DNA of 64,000 nucleotides from Gemmatimonadota bacterium (GCA_016704465.1 JADJAD010000017.1:102125-166124); one strand, 5' to 3'. Counted from the stretch's first letter, positions 35,971 to 45,601 are shown. Notes: generated by a model from the letters alone, not told the origin. A program made the numbers and translations.

Positions 35971-36555
35971 TCACCGATGCTCCCCCTCGTCCAATTCCTG
36001 GTCGATCTCCTTGCGCAGCCACGCCCGCGCCACCAACCAGTCCCGCTGCACGGTCTTGAGCGAGACGCCCAGGCTCTCGGCCGTCGCCTCGAGGGTGAGC
36101 CCGGCAAAGAAGCGGCGCTCCACCACCTGGGCCGCCCGCGGGTTGAGCGCCGCCAGCCGATCCAGCGCCTCGTCGAGCGCCACCAGCTCGTCGGCGGCGA
36201 CATCCGTCATCAGAGCGACGATCTCCTCGAGCAGGACCGGCGTCTGCCCCGCCCCACGCTTGAGCCGCTTCCGGGACCGGGCATGATCGATCAGGATGCG
36301 GCGCATCGTGCGCGGCGATGTTCAGGAAGTGGGTGCGGTCCTCTGGCTGGAGCTGGGTTCGCTTCGCAAGGTTCATGTAGGCCTCGTGCACCAGCGCGGT
36401 CGGCCCGAACGTGTGCCCGGTGGCTTCGGCGTGCAGCTGCGCTCTGGCCACCCCCCCTTCAGTTCCTCTTAGATCATGGGGAACAGGTGGTCGAGCGCAC
36501 CGGCGTTCCCGGCACGCAGCTGGGCGATCGAGTGCGAGATGGTGTCGTCGGACAT
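35971..36555 (-). pseudogene. ECF-type sigma factor (TIGR02999/SigX6-like), multiply disrupted
   Basis: Three frames together spell an ECF sigma factor. The start MSDDTISHSIAQLRAGNAGA is at 36555; region 2 is GHTFGPTALVHEAYMNLAKR and HFLNIAA; region 4 is MRRILIDHARSRKRLKRG, then ALDRLAALNPRAAQVVERRF and LGVSLKTVQRDWLVARAWLR. Lesions are an in-frame TAA where Tyr is expected (36472-36474), a seven-base homopolymer (36451-36457) that shifts frame, and a probable two-base loss near 36310. It is divergent from a TPR protein kinase, the usual partner of this sigma group. With three lesions it is either a pseudogene or a badly called segment. Confidence 0.75.
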
Positions 36556-36611
36556 GGGGCACAAGGCAGGCGGCCCCCAAGAGCTACAGCAGAAGCATCG
36601 GGAGGCGCAAG

Positions 36612-39248
36612 ATGACGGACGGCGCACGCTGGGCTCGACTCGAGTCGGTCTTTCTCCAGGTGCTCGACGTTCCGACGGAGCGCCGCGCGGCGTTCCTCGA
36701 CTCGGCGTGCGCGGACCAGCCCGATGTACGGCGCGAGGTCGAGGCCATGCTCGCCGCGCACCGCGCCGCGGGTGGCGACGACACCCCGGACCAGCTGCTC
36801 CGCCCTGCGCCGGCGCTCGCGCCGCACTTTTCGGCCGGCACGCGCATGGGCCCATGGGAGCTTGATGCGCTGGTCGGTCGCGGCGGCATGGGTGAGGTCT
36901 ACCGCGCCCATCGCGCCGATGCCCAGTACCAGCAGGACGTGGCCGTAAAGGTGCTGCGCGCCGGGCGCGACACCGGCGACATGCTGCGACGCTTCCGTAG
37001 CGAGCGGCAGATCCTGGCCCGCCTGCAACATCCGAACATCGCCACCCTGCTCGACGGGGGGGTGACCGACGCGGGGCAGCCGTGGCTGGCGATGCAATAC
37101 GTCGACGGTCGCCCGGTCACCGCGTGGGCCGACGAGCACGGGCTGGGGCTCGGCGCGCGGCTTCGGCTGTTCACGACAGTTTGCGAGGCGGTGCGCGTGG
37201 CCCACGCCAACCTCGTCATCCATCGCGACATCAAGCCGAGCAACATCCTCGTCACGGCCGACGGGACCGTGCGGCTGCTCGACTTCGGCATTGCCAAGAT
37301 GCTCGACGCCGGCGCCGCCGATGATCCCCTCACCGGCGACCTGCTCCTGCTCACCCCCGAGCACGCCGCCCCAGAGCAGTTCCGTGGCGAGCCGGCCACG
37401 ACCGCCACCGACGTCTACGCGCTAGGCGTCCTCCTGTACGAACTGCTCGCCGGCTCGCGTCCGTTCCTGCTCACGACCCCCGAGGAACTCATGCGGGCCG
37501 TCTGCGAGCGTGCCCCCGTCGCGCCGAGCGCGGCGGCGGCCGATCCGCGCCGCCTGGAGCGCGCGCGCCGCCCCGCGTCCCCTGTCCCCCCGTCCGCCAT
37601 CGGCGGCGACCTGGACGCGATCGTCCTCCTGGCGCTTCGCAAGGAACCGGAGCGTCGATACCGATCGGCGGGAGAGCTGGCCGAGGACGTCCAGCGCTTT
37701 CTCCGAGGATTCCCGGTCATTGCCCGCCCGGACTCGTTCGCGTATGTCGCGCGCCGATTCGTCAGCCGCAACCGAGTCGCGGTCACGGCCACCGTCGCCG
37801 CCGTTCTGGCCCTGCTCGCGTTGGCCGGTGTGTCGTTTCGGAGTGCCGCCGCAAGTCGCGCACAGGCCGCCGCCGTTGCCCGCGAACGCGACGTGGCACT
37901 GCAGGTGTCGGAATTCCTGGAGACGCTCTTTGCGTCGCCGACACCGTTCGTCACGGGGCGCGAACGCCGCGATACGTTGCGGCTGCGCGAGTTCCTGGCC
38001 GAGGGGACACAGAAGGTGCAGCGCGAGCTCACCGGCCAGCCCCTCGTCCAGGCGCAGTTGCTCACAGTGCTCGGGCGTGCCCATTCCGATCTCGGGCTCT
38101 ACGAGCAGGCAGCCGGGCTGTTGCGCGAGGCGGCGGCCGTTCGCCGGCGCACGCTCGGTCCGGCCGCGCTGGAGACCGCTTCCACCGAGCGCTCGTTAGG
38201 TAGCGTGCTCGTCGCACTCGGCCAGCCCGCCGCCGCCGAGACGCTGCTGCAACGCGCGACTACCGTCTTCGCCGCCGCCCCCCGCGCGCACCGCGACGAA
38301 CACGTCAAGTCGCTGAGCGCCCTCGCCACATCGCTCGTGGTCCAGGGGCGCCTCGCCGACGCCGAGCCGGTGTATCGCCAGGCGCTGACCATCGCCCGGG
38401 AGACGTACCCCCCCACAGATACGGAGCTTGCCGAGCGCATGTCGGACCTCGGCACGTTGCTCGGCAACCTGGGGCGGGCCGCGGAGGCCGAGGCGCTGGT
38501 CGCCAGCGCCGTCGCCATCCAACGGGCCGCCAATGGCGACGACAACCCGCGGGTGGCTGGCGCGATGAACAACCTCGCGTCGCAGCTCATGCGACAGCGC
38601 AAGTTCGCGGTCGCCGAGTCGTTGCAGCGCGATGTGGACCGCATCCTCGCGGCATCGCTCCCCGAGCAGCATCCCTTGCGGGCCACCGCGCTGAACAACC
38701 ACGCGGCGGCGTTGCTCGAGCTCGACCAACCGGTTCGTGCCGAATCACTGCTGAGGCAAGTGATCGCCATGCGGACCGCCGCACTCGGCGCCGCGCATCC
38801 GATGGTTGGCACCACGCTGATCAACCTCGCGGCTGCGCTCGACGACCAGGGGAAGCACGGGGACGCGTTGGCGATGCAGCGCGACGCGCTCACGCGACTC
38901 ACGGCTGCGCTCGGACCCGATCACCCGCCCGTCGCCTATGCCCACCACAACCTCGGTGCCACGTACCACGACCTGCAGCGGCACGAGCAGGCGATCACGT
39001 CGTTCGCTGAGGCGGCGCGCATCCGGCGTGCGGCGCTGGGCACCGGGCACTCGTTGACGGTCGGCTCGCTCGTGAGGCGCGGGCAGTGTGAGGTGGACGC
39101 GGGACGCGTCGCGGATGCGGAGCGCTCGCTCGATGTGGCTACCCGGGCGCTCGAGCAACAGTCGCAGCCCGACGCACGGGCGAGGGAACAGCTGCAGCTT
39201 CAGCGGGGGCGGCTGGACTCGGTACGGGCGTTGCGACGCGGCCGTTGA
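36612..39248 (+). CDS. Transmembrane Ser/Thr protein kinase with TPR repeats
   Basis: 878 residues. A short N-terminal helical region is followed by the kinase domain: P-loop GRGGMGEVYRA (about 89-99), VAVKVL Lys113, catalytic HRDIKPSN with Asp206, and DFG at 224-226. The APE-like motif is AAPEQF. A membrane segment lies at about 389-409 (VAVTATVAAVLALLALAGVS). The extracytoplasmic part has many TPR units (ALNNHAAALLELDQPVRAES; NLAAALDDQGKHGDALAMQR; HHNLGATYHDLQRHEQAITS). The start is the ATG at 36612 after GGAGG. Divergent from the ECF sigma gene, a pairing that usually implies envelope-stress signalling. Confidence 0.93.
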   Translation: MTDGARWARLESVFLQVLDVPTERRAAFLDSACADQPDVRREVEAMLAAHRAAGGDDTPDQLLRPAPALAPHFSAGTRMGPWELDALVGRGGMGEVYRAHRADAQYQQDVAVKVLRAGRDTGDMLRRFRSERQILARLQHPNIATLLDGGVTDAGQPWLAMQYVDGRPVTAWADEHGLGLGARLRLFTTVCEAVRVAHANLVIHRDIKPSNILVTADGTVRLLDFGIAKMLDAGAADDPLTGDLLLLTPEHAAPEQFRGEPATTATDVYALGVLLYELLAGSRPFLLTTPEELMRAVCERAPVAPSAAAADPRRLERARRPASPVPPSAIGGDLDAIVLLALRKEPERRYRSAGELAEDVQRFLRGFPVIARPDSFAYVARRFVSRNRVAVTATVAAVLALLALAGVSFRSAAASRAQAAAVARERDVALQVSEFLETLFASPTPFVTGRERRDTLRLREFLAEGTQKVQRELTGQPLVQAQLLTVLGRAHSDLGLYEQAAGLLREAAAVRRRTLGPAALETASTERSLGSVLVALGQPAAAETLLQRATTVFAAAPRAHRDEHVKSLSALATSLVVQGRLADAEPVYRQALTIARETYPPTDTELAERMSDLGTLLGNLGRAAEAEALVASAVAIQRAANGDDNPRVAGAMNNLASQLMRQRKFAVAESLQRDVDRILAASLPEQHPLRATALNNHAAALLELDQPVRAESLLRQVIAMRTAALGAAHPMVGTTLINLAAALDDQGKHGDALAMQRDALTRLTAALGPDHPPVAYAHHNLGATYHDLQRHEQAITSFAEAARIRRAALGTGHSLTVGSLVRRGQCEVDAGRVADAERSLDVATRALEQQSQPDARAREQLQLQRGRLDSVRALRRGR

Positions 39249-39406
39249 CTGGGAAGGCCGTTCGTACGCACCGCTTCGAAGCGGCACGCGCCCGCGACCT
39301 GTGCCGATGGTCCCAGGTCGTCGAGTGACTTTCGTTCATCCTTGAGCAAACGGTGCAGCAGCTGTACGCGCTCGTGCCGCGTGCACCCACGTCTCGCGCA
39401 CTGCGC

Positions 39407-40813
39407 CTAGCGGGCCAGCCGCTGATTCGGTTGCGACGATCCCGCCCGTCCCGGCAACTTCATCCCCGCGTGCGCCAACGTCACCAGCTCCCGCGGAAAG
39501 AACCGGAACGGATCGCATTCCCCGTGCTCCACCCGCCCCAACCGCTCGTACTCCCATGGACACCCCCCCATGCACGTCGGGAGCGCGGAGCAGTTGGAGC
39601 ACCCGCGTCGGATCGATGGGTCGTAACGCTGCCACCGCCGCTGCTTGGCGTCGGCGTTCGGCACGTGGCTCCCCGAGAAATGCCCGATCGCCTGCGTCGC
39701 ATCGCCGTCGATCTGGTGCCAACACTTGAAGATCAATCCGCTCGGTGCCACCACGAATCCGAGCCGCGATTCTACCGAGCAGAGCGGCCCGCAGATCGGG
39801 CTCGGCAGCGTCGCCGTCGGCGGGATGCCTCGCTGCAGCAGCTCGGCGTCGAAGCGCACGACGATGCGCGCGCGCTCCTCGTCGCGCAACACGTCGTCCT
39901 TCACGTGCGCGCAGGCGCCGGTCGAGTCGACGATGAACCCCAGGCTCACGTGCGCGGCCGGGACCACGCCCCCGTCGATGAGGACATCGAGCAGGGCACC
40001 GAGCGACGGCGCGTTGCGACGGTCCACGTTGATGCGCAGGTTCACCGGCAACCCGGCCGCGAGCGCGGTGCGGCAGTTCGCGACGATCCGGTGCCACGTC
40101 CCCTGCCCGCCGAGCAGGACTCGACGCTGGTCGTGCGTACCTGGGAGGCCGTCCAGCGTCACCTGCACCATCTCCCACGCGCCCAGCCGCTGCAGCCGCG
40201 CCACCATGTCGTCCGCGAGGAAGTAGCCGTTGGTCACGATCCCGCGCTTGACCGCGATCCCGCGCGACGCTCCCCACTCGTTGGTGAAGCGCTGGACGCG
40301 CTCGACGATGTCGGGCTGGAGCAGCGGCTCACCGCCGAACCATGTCGTCGTGATGGAGCGCACCCCCGCCGACTGCGCGACGATGAACCGCACGAGGTCG
40401 CCCTCAACCGCCGGCGCCATCACCTCTTGTCGGTGTGTCTCGAAGCAGTACGTGCAGCGAAAGTTGCACTGGATCGTTGGCGCCAGCGTGAGCAACAGCG
40501 CGTCGGGCGATGCCAGCGCGCGTCGCCGGATGTCGAACAGCGCCTCTCGCTCGTCAAAACCCTGCGGCACGAGCACGCCGGCGCGCACGAGCCGTTCCCG
40601 CAACACGTCGCTCACCTCGGGCAGCGGTTCCGATGCCGGCCCTCCGCTGGCGGTACCGAGTCCGGGAGTCGGCGCCTCGTGCAGCGCCGATACAGCGGCG
40701 TATTCCGAATCACCGAGCTCCAGCAGGGCACCGGTGAAGGCATTGAACACCAGGTGCCCCCGCCCATCGGCCGTGTCGGCAAGCGTGTTGTAGCGCGACG
40801 GCGCGAATCGCAC
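39407..40813 (-). CDS. Radical SAM/SPASM peptide maturase
   Basis: A 468-residue radical SAM enzyme. The N-terminal about 90 residues (YNTLADTADGRGHLVFNAFT, then ALLELGDSEY) look like a peptide-binding wing as in other maturases. The core has the 4Fe-4S motif CNFRCTYC (Cys116, 120, 123) and WFGGEP (158-163). The C-terminal SPASM region has eight well-placed cysteines (341, 345, 364, 405, 408, 414, 418, 433; CSNCSALPTCMGGCPWEY), enough for two auxiliary clusters. Such enzymes install C-C, C-S or other links on ribosomal peptides. It begins with GTG 12 bp after the repeat peptide gene and must share its transcript. The substrate is almost certainly that peptide. Confidence 0.9.
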   Translation of the reverse strand: MRFAPSRYNTLADTADGRGHLVFNAFTGALLELGDSEYAAVSALHEAPTPGLGTASGGPASEPLPEVSDVLRERLVRAGVLVPQGFDEREALFDIRRRALASPDALLLTLAPTIQCNFRCTYCFETHRQEVMAPAVEGDLVRFIVAQSAGVRSITTTWFGGEPLLQPDIVERVQRFTNEWGASRGIAVKRGIVTNGYFLADDMVARLQRLGAWEMVQVTLDGLPGTHDQRRVLLGGQGTWHRIVANCRTALAAGLPVNLRINVDRRNAPSLGALLDVLIDGGVVPAAHVSLGFIVDSTGACAHVKDDVLRDEERARIVVRFDAELLQRGIPPTATLPSPICGPLCSVESRLGFVVAPSGLIFKCWHQIDGDATQAIGHFSGSHVPNADAKQRRWQRYDPSIRRGCSNCSALPTCMGGCPWEYERLGRVEHGECDPFRFFPRELVTLAHAGMKLPGRAGSSQPNQRLAR

Positions 40814-40825
40814 GTCGTGTCGCGG

Positions 40826-41167
40826 CTACCGGAACCGTTCCGCCAGCTCCGCGCCGAACTGCGTCGCCCACTCGACCTGCTCGCCAGGTGCCAGGCGACT
40901 GGATGGCGCCGTATCGGGGGCGATGATGTACTTCTTCGGCTTGCACAGCGGCGCGTCGGGCGCATCGGGATCGGCGACGATGTACTTGCGTCCCGAACAG
41001 GTCGGCGCACCGGGGGCGCTCGGGTCGGCCGGTATCTCCCGGTACCTGCCCGGTGATGGCTTCTCGATCGCCACGGCACCTTCCGCCACACCGTGCACGG
41101 CGCCCTCGAGCGCGCGTGCGGTCGGAGTGTTCGGGATCCAGTCCAGTCCGGCGTCGCGTGTCGTCAT
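40826..41167 (-). CDS. Putative RiPP precursor with three 18-residue repeats
   Basis: A 113-residue peptide. The first about 38 residues (MTTRDAGLDWIPNTPTARAL and on) are a plausible leader. Then come three imperfect 18-residue repeats: GRYREIPADPSAPGAPTC, GRKYIVADPDAPDAPLC and PKKYIIAPDTAP. The only two cysteines, Cys57 and Cys75, are exactly 18 residues apart, each followed after three residues by (R/K)KYI. The C-terminus (GEQVEWATQFGAELAERF) is helical. The next gene, 12 bp on, is a radical SAM/SPASM maturase; the divergent neighbour is a sulfotransferase. Repeated Cys and Tyr in a Pro/Asp/Ala context suggest multi-site modification. No known RiPP class with this core motif comes to mind. 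Confidence 0.75.
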   Translation of the reverse strand: MTTRDAGLDWIPNTPTARALEGAVHGVAEGAVAIEKPSPGRYREIPADPSAPGAPTCSGRKYIVADPDAPDAPLCKPKKYIIAPDTAPSSRLAPGEQVEWATQFGAELAERFR

Positions 41168-41260
41168 GGTGTCGGCCCCGCTAGTTTGGTGGGTGCGGCG
41201 CGAGATGATGCGTTCGACCGCGCCACGAATCTGGGGAAGACCAGAGGCATCCGCCACCCT

Positions 41261-41276
41261 GTGGCGCATGCGCCAC
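41261..41276. promoter_or_regulatory. 16-bp perfect palindrome between RiPP precursor and sulfotransferase
   Basis: GTGGCGCATGCGCCAC is fully self-complementary and lies 93 bp before the precursor start and 66 bp before the sulfotransferase start. A shared operator for the divergent genes would tie them into one regulon. This is inferred from symmetry and position. Confidence 0.45.
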
Positions 41277-41342
41277 GCAACGTCACGGCGAGCACGCGTG
41301 ACAACCTCGGCGGTAACTAGTGTTTGGCAGCATCTGCCCTCC

Positions 41343-42084
41343 GTGAGACCAGCGCTGCTACCTCATCTGCGCCACGCAGCGCAGCAGCAGTTCGCTGCTG
41401 TGCAAGGCGCTGGGCAACACGGGCCTTGTCGGCGAACCTGCGGAGTACCTGCTCAGCGCCGAGGCCGGTGGCTGGGAAACGGGAGAGTGGGCCACGCGGC
41501 ATGGCGTCACGACGCGAGCCGAGTACCTGCAGCTGGTCTTCCGTGCCGACACCGGGAGCAACGGGTCCTTCGGGTCGAAGCTCCTGTGGGAGCACGTACC
41601 CGACACACTGGAGAAGTTGGGCTCGCTGATGGGCGGCGACACAGACACATCGCCCGAAACGCTCCTGCGCACCGTGTTTCCAAGGCTGCGCTACGTGTGG
41701 CTGACACGTCGCGACCGGGTGCGGCAGGCGGTCTCATGGCTGCGGGCGGCGCAGTCGGAACGGTACAACTCGGAAATGCCCGCCACATCCGGGATCGAGT
41801 ACGCGTACTCGTTCCAGCAACTGGATGCCATCGTGCGGGTCATCGAGCAGGCTGAGCACGGATGGGCGCGCCATTTCGAGGGAGTGGCGACGCCGCCGTT
41901 TCGGGTGTGCTACGAGGATCTCGTGGAGGCGTACGAGCAGACCGCGCTCGATGTGCTGACGTTCCTCGGGGTCCCCTTCACGCGACCGGTTGCATTCGGG
42001 CCACGACGGATGGAGCGGCAGGCGGATGCCGACAGCGAGACGTGGGTGGCTCGGTACCATGCGGAGCGGCGCGGGCGATCGTAA
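41343..42084 (+). CDS. Stf0-family sulfotransferase, 5' end disturbed
   Basis: About 245 residues of a PAPS-dependent sulfotransferase of the Stf0 type. The 5'-phosphosulfate loop reads YLICATQRSSSSLLCKAL, followed by NTGLVGEPAEYL. FGSKLLWEHV and LRYVWLTRRDRVRQAVSW (the 3'-phosphate-binding region) and FRVCYEDLVEAYEQTALDVL follow. The frame is closed by TGA at 41344; deleting the A at 41346 would start the protein as GTG-Asp-Gln-Arg-Cys-Tyr, so a one-base error at the start codon is likely. Stf0 enzymes sulfate trehalose or other small or lipid hydroxyls. Its place opposite a Tyr-containing RiPP precursor raises the possibility of peptide or product sulfation. Confidence 0.75.
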
Positions 42085-42099
42085 ACACGGGCCCGAGTG

Positions 42100-44865
42100 C
42101 TACGTATCCCGCCCCAGCCGCCGCACCCGGCCGCGCACCTCCGTCACCAGCGGAAGCGCCGCGTCCCCGCCGCGCCAGCGCGCGAGGAAGCGACCATACG
42201 CCGCGAGGGCGGCCACGGTGTCGCTCCGCGCCTCCTCGAGCAGGCCGATATCGTAGGGCGCCAAGGACCAGCGCTCCTGCCCCTCCCAGCCAAACTCCGG
42301 CGTGCCGTCAATGCGCCGATACAGTTCGATCGCCGGGCCAAGGTCGCCAGCGGCCGCCAGGGCGTGGGCCAACGACTCGCGCGCGAGGGCGGTCGAGTCG
42401 GCGCGCAACGCCGCCTCGAGGTGCGGGATCGCCTCCCGCGCCCGACGCCGCGCCACCAGCAGCTCGCCGGTCAGTCCTTCCACGGCAGCACGATCGGTCG
42501 CGCTCCCCGCGTGCTCGCGCGCGCGCACCACGTCCAGCACGCGCGCGGCGCGTGCGACGTCACCGACGCGCGCGAGTGCCGTGCCCAGCCAGAGCAGCAG
42601 CGTCGGCTCGACATCGTTCCTCGTGGCGAGGACAAACGCCGTGTCGAGCTGCGCACGCGCTTCCCGCCCGCGCCCGCGCCTCGACAGCGTCGTCGCCAGC
42701 AGCAACCGGTTGCGCACCACGCTGACCCAGGCCGGCCCATCGCCCAGCAGGACGTTCGCTTCGGAAAGGCTGGCGCTCGCCTCGACGTAACGCGCCCGGT
42801 ACATGGACAGGAACGCCAGCGAGCGCAGCCCGCGCGCCCGAGTGTGTGCGTCACCAGCCAGCAGCTTGGAAAAGACCGCGGCCGCCGAATCGAGCTGGCC
42901 CATCTTCACGAACACACCGCCAAACTCGTGGTTGATGTTTCCGTTGGCCGTCTCAATCGAGGGCATCAGGGCAAAGGCGCGCCGGTAGTGGACGATCGCC
43001 TGCGGATAGCGCTGCAGCTGCTTTTCGGCGGTGGCGAGGTTGATCCAGGTCACATGGTCGGTCGAGTCGAGCGCCGTCAGCTGCGACAGCACGTCCGCGG
43101 CCTCGGTGCTCCGATTCATGCGGACGTAGTGGTACGCCAGCATGCCAAGCACATCGACATCCCCGGGGTGGGCCTGCAGCTGCTTCCTCAACAGCGCCAC
43201 CGCGGAGTCCCGGTTGCCACGCGAACTCTCCGCCCGCGCGCGCACGAGCAGCTGGTCGCGCGCGGGCAACGGACCGATGTGCGCCAGCGCCCGCGCGAAG
43301 TTGGTGTCGCCCAGCGCGGGACGATTGGTCCAATAGTAGAAGCCCCCAAGGGCGGCCAGCGCCGAGGCGAAAGTGGAGTCGAGCGCCACCGCGCCCTTCC
43401 ACGCATCTTCGGCCTCTTGCAGCCGATACGCCTCGAACGCGCGCGACCCTTGGGCAAACTTCTGCAGCGCCTCGAGCGAGGCGGTCGTGACCTGCGGCAG
43501 CGGGGTGGAATGGGAGGCGACGTGCAGCCATGGCTCCCCGAACTCGCGTCGCAACCGACGACCCAATCGATCGAGCGCGTCGATCACGTCGGCGCGACTC
43601 GCGGCTCGCTCCGTCACGGCAGCAAGCACCCCCCCGGACTCGGCATCGATCAACCGTGCCCCGATCTCGAAGGCGCTGTCGGCACGCTCCACCGAAGGGA
43701 CGATCACCACCTTCACCCCCTCGCGCTGCGCCAGCTCGCGGGCCAGCATCGTGCCGAGCGCGCTGTCGCTCGCCAACAAACGCATGCGTGTCCGCGCTGT
43801 CGAGATACGGGCCGGCGGGACTACGTACACACGGTCGGACTGGGCCAACGATGCAGCGATGGCCACCGGGACGGTACGCTCGAACACCGGATCGCCCGTT
43901 GCATTCTCCACATCGGCGAGCACGGCCCACGTGCGCGCACCGAGCGCGGCGGTGCTGGTCAAGCCCATGCCGACGAATGCGGTCGCTGTGACCACCGCGA
44001 AAACCGACGGAGCAACGACGATTCGCCGCCAGCCTCGCGCGCGTCCCACGGGCGTGCCGACGGCCTCCGCGCGTGGACCAAGCGTGAACGAATCGTGCGA
44101 TTCGGCCTGCGGACTCGCGTGAACGCCGCGTGCCGGACTCGCTCGACGAGCGTCCGCTTTCGAATCGCGGCTCAACTCGTCGATGAGCGCACCGATCGCC
44201 GGATCGGGGGCGCACCCCAGCTCGGCGCGCACGCGAGCATCGTGCAGACGCGCCCGCTGCAGCGCCGTGGTGCGATTTCCGGCGGCCATCAGTGCACGGA
44301 CGTGTAACTGGGCAATCCGACCATCGAGCGGAACCAGCGTCGCCAGCTTCTCCCACCACCGCGCCTCACCCGCGTGGTCGCCCGCCTCAGCCGCCCGGCG
44401 GGCCAGACGCTCGTGGGCGCGCTCGATCCGTTGGGCGATGCGCGTTCGCTCGTCCTCCACCCAGCGTTCGAAGTCCGGGCAGTCGTTCAGGTAGAAGCCG
44501 TCGAGAAACGGCCCACGGTAGAGGTCGATCGCCCGCTCCCACTCGTCGCGGTCGAGCGCCTGCTCCAGCGCGTCCACGTCGCTCGCCAGCCGGCTGCGAT
44601 CCAGCGTCAGCAACGACGTCCCGCCCCCGATCACGTCGCCGAGGTCGCGGCGCAGGGCGTAGACCAGCTGCGAGAGCGCGTGACGCGCGCGGTCCTCTGG
44701 CCGCTCGGGCCAGAGCATCCCGACCACCCGGTCACGGCTTATCCCGGGGCGGCTCGCCGCGAGCAACGCAAGGAGGGCGAGCCGTCGCGGTTGGAGCGCC
44801 GCCCCCGCCAAGGGGCCGTCCGGCCCCTCCAGCAGGGCCCCACCCAGCGTGCGGAGGCGAAACAT
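42100..44865 (-). CDS. SARP/BTAD-type transcriptional regulator with TPR domain
   Basis: 921 residues. An N-terminal OmpR-like winged helix (FRLRTLGGALLEGPDGPLAG, RDRVVGMLWPERPEDRARHA) is followed by a bacterial transcriptional activation domain (DVDALEQALDRDEWERAIDL; FERWVEDERTRIAQRIERAH). A hydrophobic segment near 286-306 (VVAPSVFAVVTATAFVGMGL) suggests a membrane anchor. A long C-terminal half is made of TPR units (LALDSTFASALAALGGFYYW-like). This is the architecture of many Gemmatimonadota regulators. It ends 15 bp from the convergent sulfotransferase; regulation of that locus is possible but not shown. Confidence 0.85.
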   Translation of the reverse strand: MFRLRTLGGALLEGPDGPLAGAALQPRRLALLALLAASRPGISRDRVVGMLWPERPEDRARHALSQLVYALRRDLGDVIGGGTSLLTLDRSRLASDVDALEQALDRDEWERAIDLYRGPFLDGFYLNDCPDFERWVEDERTRIAQRIERAHERLARRAAEAGDHAGEARWWEKLATLVPLDGRIAQLHVRALMAAGNRTTALQRARLHDARVRAELGCAPDPAIGALIDELSRDSKADARRASPARGVHASPQAESHDSFTLGPRAEAVGTPVGRARGWRRIVVAPSVFAVVTATAFVGMGLTSTAALGARTWAVLADVENATGDPVFERTVPVAIAASLAQSDRVYVVPPARISTARTRMRLLASDSALGTMLARELAQREGVKVVIVPSVERADSAFEIGARLIDAESGGVLAAVTERAASRADVIDALDRLGRRLRREFGEPWLHVASHSTPLPQVTTASLEALQKFAQGSRAFEAYRLQEAEDAWKGAVALDSTFASALAALGGFYYWTNRPALGDTNFARALAHIGPLPARDQLLVRARAESSRGNRDSAVALLRKQLQAHPGDVDVLGMLAYHYVRMNRSTEAADVLSQLTALDSTDHVTWINLATAEKQLQRYPQAIVHYRRAFALMPSIETANGNINHEFGGVFVKMGQLDSAAAVFSKLLAGDAHTRARGLRSLAFLSMYRARYVEASASLSEANVLLGDGPAWVSVVRNRLLLATTLSRRGRGREARAQLDTAFVLATRNDVEPTLLLWLGTALARVGDVARAARVLDVVRAREHAGSATDRAAVEGLTGELLVARRRAREAIPHLEAALRADSTALARESLAHALAAAGDLGPAIELYRRIDGTPEFGWEGQERWSLAPYDIGLLEEARSDTVAALAAYGRFLARWRGGDAALPLVTEVRGRVRRLGRDT

Positions 44866-45000
44866 CGTGCCTCGATGGGATCAGATGATCCCGGTGTGAT
44901 TCACCGATGATACCTGCCGCGAAACTAGAGGAGCACGGATCAGCGGGCAATGACGCCAACGCATGGCGTCTCCCGCCCGCCACCATCCCAGGAGACCGAC

Positions 45001-45601
45001 ATGTCGCGCGCCTTCCGCACCCTCGTCCCCGGCCTGCTGCTCGCCTGCGCGGCCCTTGGCTCACCCGTCGCTGCCCAGCGGGGCATGGATGCCGCGGGTA
45101 CGCGCCCGGTGCAGATCGGCTTCGGCGGCGGCGTGAGCGTCCCCACCAGCCACGCCGCCGACGTCTTCAAGACCGGCGTGAACGGGCAGGCGTTCGTCCT
45201 GCTCAACCTCGGCGTCCCGCTGCGCTTCAACCTCGGCTACCAGAAGTTCGACTATAAGGATGCGCTCCTGACGGGCGGCACCACCAGCGGTCAGAGCACC
45301 ACGCTCAGCGGCGTCGGCGGCATTGTGCTTTCGCTTCCGACAAAGGGACCGCTCGGGGCATACGTCACCGCCGGGCTGGGTGCCTTCAATATCAAGGACG
45401 AGGTGACCGCCACCGCCGGCGGGAGCATCTCCCGAGTCGAACCTCAACTGGGGGGTGGACGGCGGTGCCGGGATCACGCTGCGGCTCGGCCGTCTGCGCG
45501 CGTTCGCTGAGGGGCGTGTGCAGAACGTCTATACGGACAAGGGGAAGATCGATGCGAAGAGCGTGACGTCGATTCCGGTGACGTTTGGGGTGATCTTCTG
45601 A
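45001..45601 (+). CDS. Outer-membrane beta-barrel protein, single frameshift
   Basis: About 199 residues when restored. Signal peptide TLVPGLLLACAALGSPVAAQ is followed by alternating strands (VQIGFGGGVSVPTSHAADVF; FVLLNLGVPLRFNLGYQKF; GPLGAYVTAGLGAFNI), typical of a small OmpX/OmpW-like barrel. Near 45431-45435 one extra C breaks the frame; without it the end reads NLNWGVDGGAGITLRLGRLR, then AFAEGRVQNVYTDKG to SIPVTFGVIF, a C-terminal Phe that fits BAM recognition. CAGGAG lies upstream of the ATG. Confidence 0.8.

Noticed and set aside
42097..44307. A 736-codon plus-strand frame opposite the SARP regulator.
   Set aside because: Low-complexity Arg/Gln/Gly composition without motifs; the minus-strand protein has clear domains throughout.
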